From assembly GCA_021299565.1 (NCBI GenBank), contig JAJTHA010000200.1, positions 1 through 5,691 on the forward strand: 5,691 bases of DNA. The letters are read 5' to 3'. This stretch comes from Candidatus Caenarcanales bacterium (GTDB taxonomy: Bacteria > Cyanobacteriota > Vampirovibrionia > LMEP-6097). The notes beneath the pieces were generated by a model. It was not told the origin of the DNA, made no database searches, and saw only the letters and a program-made list of their open reading frames with translations. Position 1 is the first letter of the stretch. Each line of letters starts with the position of its first letter. Below, piece after piece: positions 5,168 through 5,691 of the stretch. The position numbers were made by a program, and so were the translations under genes.

Positions 5168-5183
5168 TAAGGAGATAAGGAGA
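5168..5183 (+). promoter_or_regulatory. Doubled Shine-Dalgarno sequence of flagellin
   Basis: TAAGGAGA occurs twice in perfect tandem (5168-5175 and 5176-5183). The second AAGGAG (5177-5182) lies six bases before the ATG, which is optimal. The first lies 14 bases before it. A further AAAGG (5183-5187) abuts the start. No other gene in the window has a site this strong. Confidence 0.85.
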
Positions 5184-5188
5184 AAGGC

Positions 5189-5691
5189 ATGGGACTTGTA
5201 GTTAATACAAACACACAAAGTATGTTCGCACAACGAGCGTTAGCAAATAATACTTTAGGTTTACAAAGAAATATAGAACATTTATCAACGGGCTTTAGAG
5301 TCAATAGAGCCGCGGATGACGCAGCAGGTTTAAGTATCGCAAATAAGCTTACGACCACAATCAGAGGCTTAGATAAATCCAAACAAAACGCAGCCGATGG
5401 TATCTCGCTGATACAAACTGCTGAGGGAAGTTTATCGATTATTCAAGAAAACTTACAAAGAATTCGTGAGCTTGTTGTACAAGGTGTCAACGGAACCAAC
5501 GGTACCAACGAGAAAAACGCACTTCAAAGAGAGATCAACGAGCGTGTCAAACTCATCGATGATATTTCTCAAGCGACGAAATTCAACGGAATTTCACTGC
5601 TGTATCAAAACACAGCCGCTACCGCCGATGTACTCTTACAAACCGGTGCTGATGCGGGTCAGACGACGACGGTCACTTTAAGATCGGAGCA
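5189..5691 (+). CDS. fliC: Flagellin, N-terminal part (3' end outside window)
   Basis: Flagellin is the filament subunit, exported through the flagellar channel and assembled under the FliD cap. The first 167 residues are here and the frame is open to the right edge with no stop. Hallmarks of the conserved D0/D1 region are VVNTNTQSMFAQRAL (4-18), LSTGFRVNRAADDAAGLSIA (32-51), NAADGISLIQTAEGSL (67-82), NLQRIRELVVQ (88-98) and KFNGISLL (131-138). There is no cysteine. The start is set by the strong Shine-Dalgarno sequence and the family N terminus. From about residue 100 the codons become GC-rich (AAC, ACC, GTC, ACG), unlike the AT-rich genes around it. High expression or a different recent history could explain this. 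It is separated from fliD by housekeeping genes and faces away from the cysteine-free gene. Whether it is the only flagellin cannot be seen. Confidence 0.95.
   Translation, partial: MGLVVNTNTQSMFAQRALANNTLGLQRNIEHLSTGFRVNRAADDAAGLSIANKLTTTIRGLDKSKQNAADGISLIQTAEGSLSIIQENLQRIRELVVQGVNGTNGTNEKNALQREINERVKLIDDISQATKFNGISLLYQNTAATADVLLQTGADAGQTTTVTLRSE

Noticed and set aside
5167..5382. Minus-strand open frame of 71 codons
   Set aside because: It is antisense to the flagellin start, where the flagellin family match is unmistakable.
5489..5511. NGTNGTN in flagellin as N-glycosylation sites or a repeat insertion
   Set aside because: The segment aligns with a normal D1 loop of the same length in other flagellins, and N-linked sequons are not usual for bacterial flagellin.
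5466..5681. Plus-strand open frame of 71 codons
   Set aside because: It is a shifted frame inside flagellin. The flagellin frame runs unbroken to the edge.
5681..5691. AGATCGGA at the right end, resembling the start of a common sequencing adapter
   Set aside because: The match is only eight bases, the next bases (GCA) differ from the adapter, and the flagellin frame stays open. Chance is likely, but reads across the edge would settle it.

Overview
The window comes from a flagellated, low-GC bacterium. A hand count gives about 28% G+C in bases 541-720 and about 48% in bases 5501-5691. The best taxonomic clue is the 44-residue ribosomal protein L34 at 3697-3831. Its RTL.G..RKRKRTSGFRARM core and GRNVIRRRRARGR tail resemble cyanobacterial L34. 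Together with flagellin, FliD and generally weak Shine-Dalgarno sites, this suggests a non-photosynthetic cyanobacterial relative (Melainabacteria/Vampirovibrionia, possibly Margulisbacteria). That placement is inference.

Layout. Bases 1-2682 (+) form a tight gene string: the 3' part of fliD (filament cap, open at the left edge), a FliT-like small helical protein, a YvyF-like zinc-ribbon flagellar operon protein, TatD metal-dependent hydrolase, and an exported TPR-like protein of unknown function. Gaps are 14, 41 and 30 bases, and the last pair overlaps by 26, so one transcript is likely. Converging on it by a 15-base overlap is a minus-strand NAD(P)-binding epimerase-family gene (YfcH/TIGR01777 type, 2668-3558). 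A 138-base divergent spacer leads to rpmH-rnpA (+; L34 and the RNase P protein). The end of rnpA overlaps by 18 bases a convergent 269-residue cysteine-free protein I do not recognise (4184-4993, minus). A 195-base divergent control region then precedes a flagellin gene (+, from 5189) that runs off the right edge.

How the genes relate. FliD, FliT-like and YvyF-like serve filament capping, late export chaperoning and late flagellar control. Flagellin is the filament subunit, placed about 4.7 kb away behind housekeeping genes. The flagellin control region is the most structured stretch of the window. It has a symmetric TATAATTATA -10 element, a GGCAGA-AG-TCTGCC palindrome next to a sigma-28-like CCGATA, and a perfect tandem TAAGGAGA repeat that doubles the Shine-Dalgarno sequence.

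I see no CRISPR array, transposon, tRNA, rRNA, toxin-antitoxin pair or defence system. The least explained genes are the cysteine-free protein beside flagellin and the exported protein after tatD. The clearest unusual signals are the doubled ribosome-binding site, the R-to-L change in RnpA's RNR motif, and the absence of yidD/yidC directly after rnpA.
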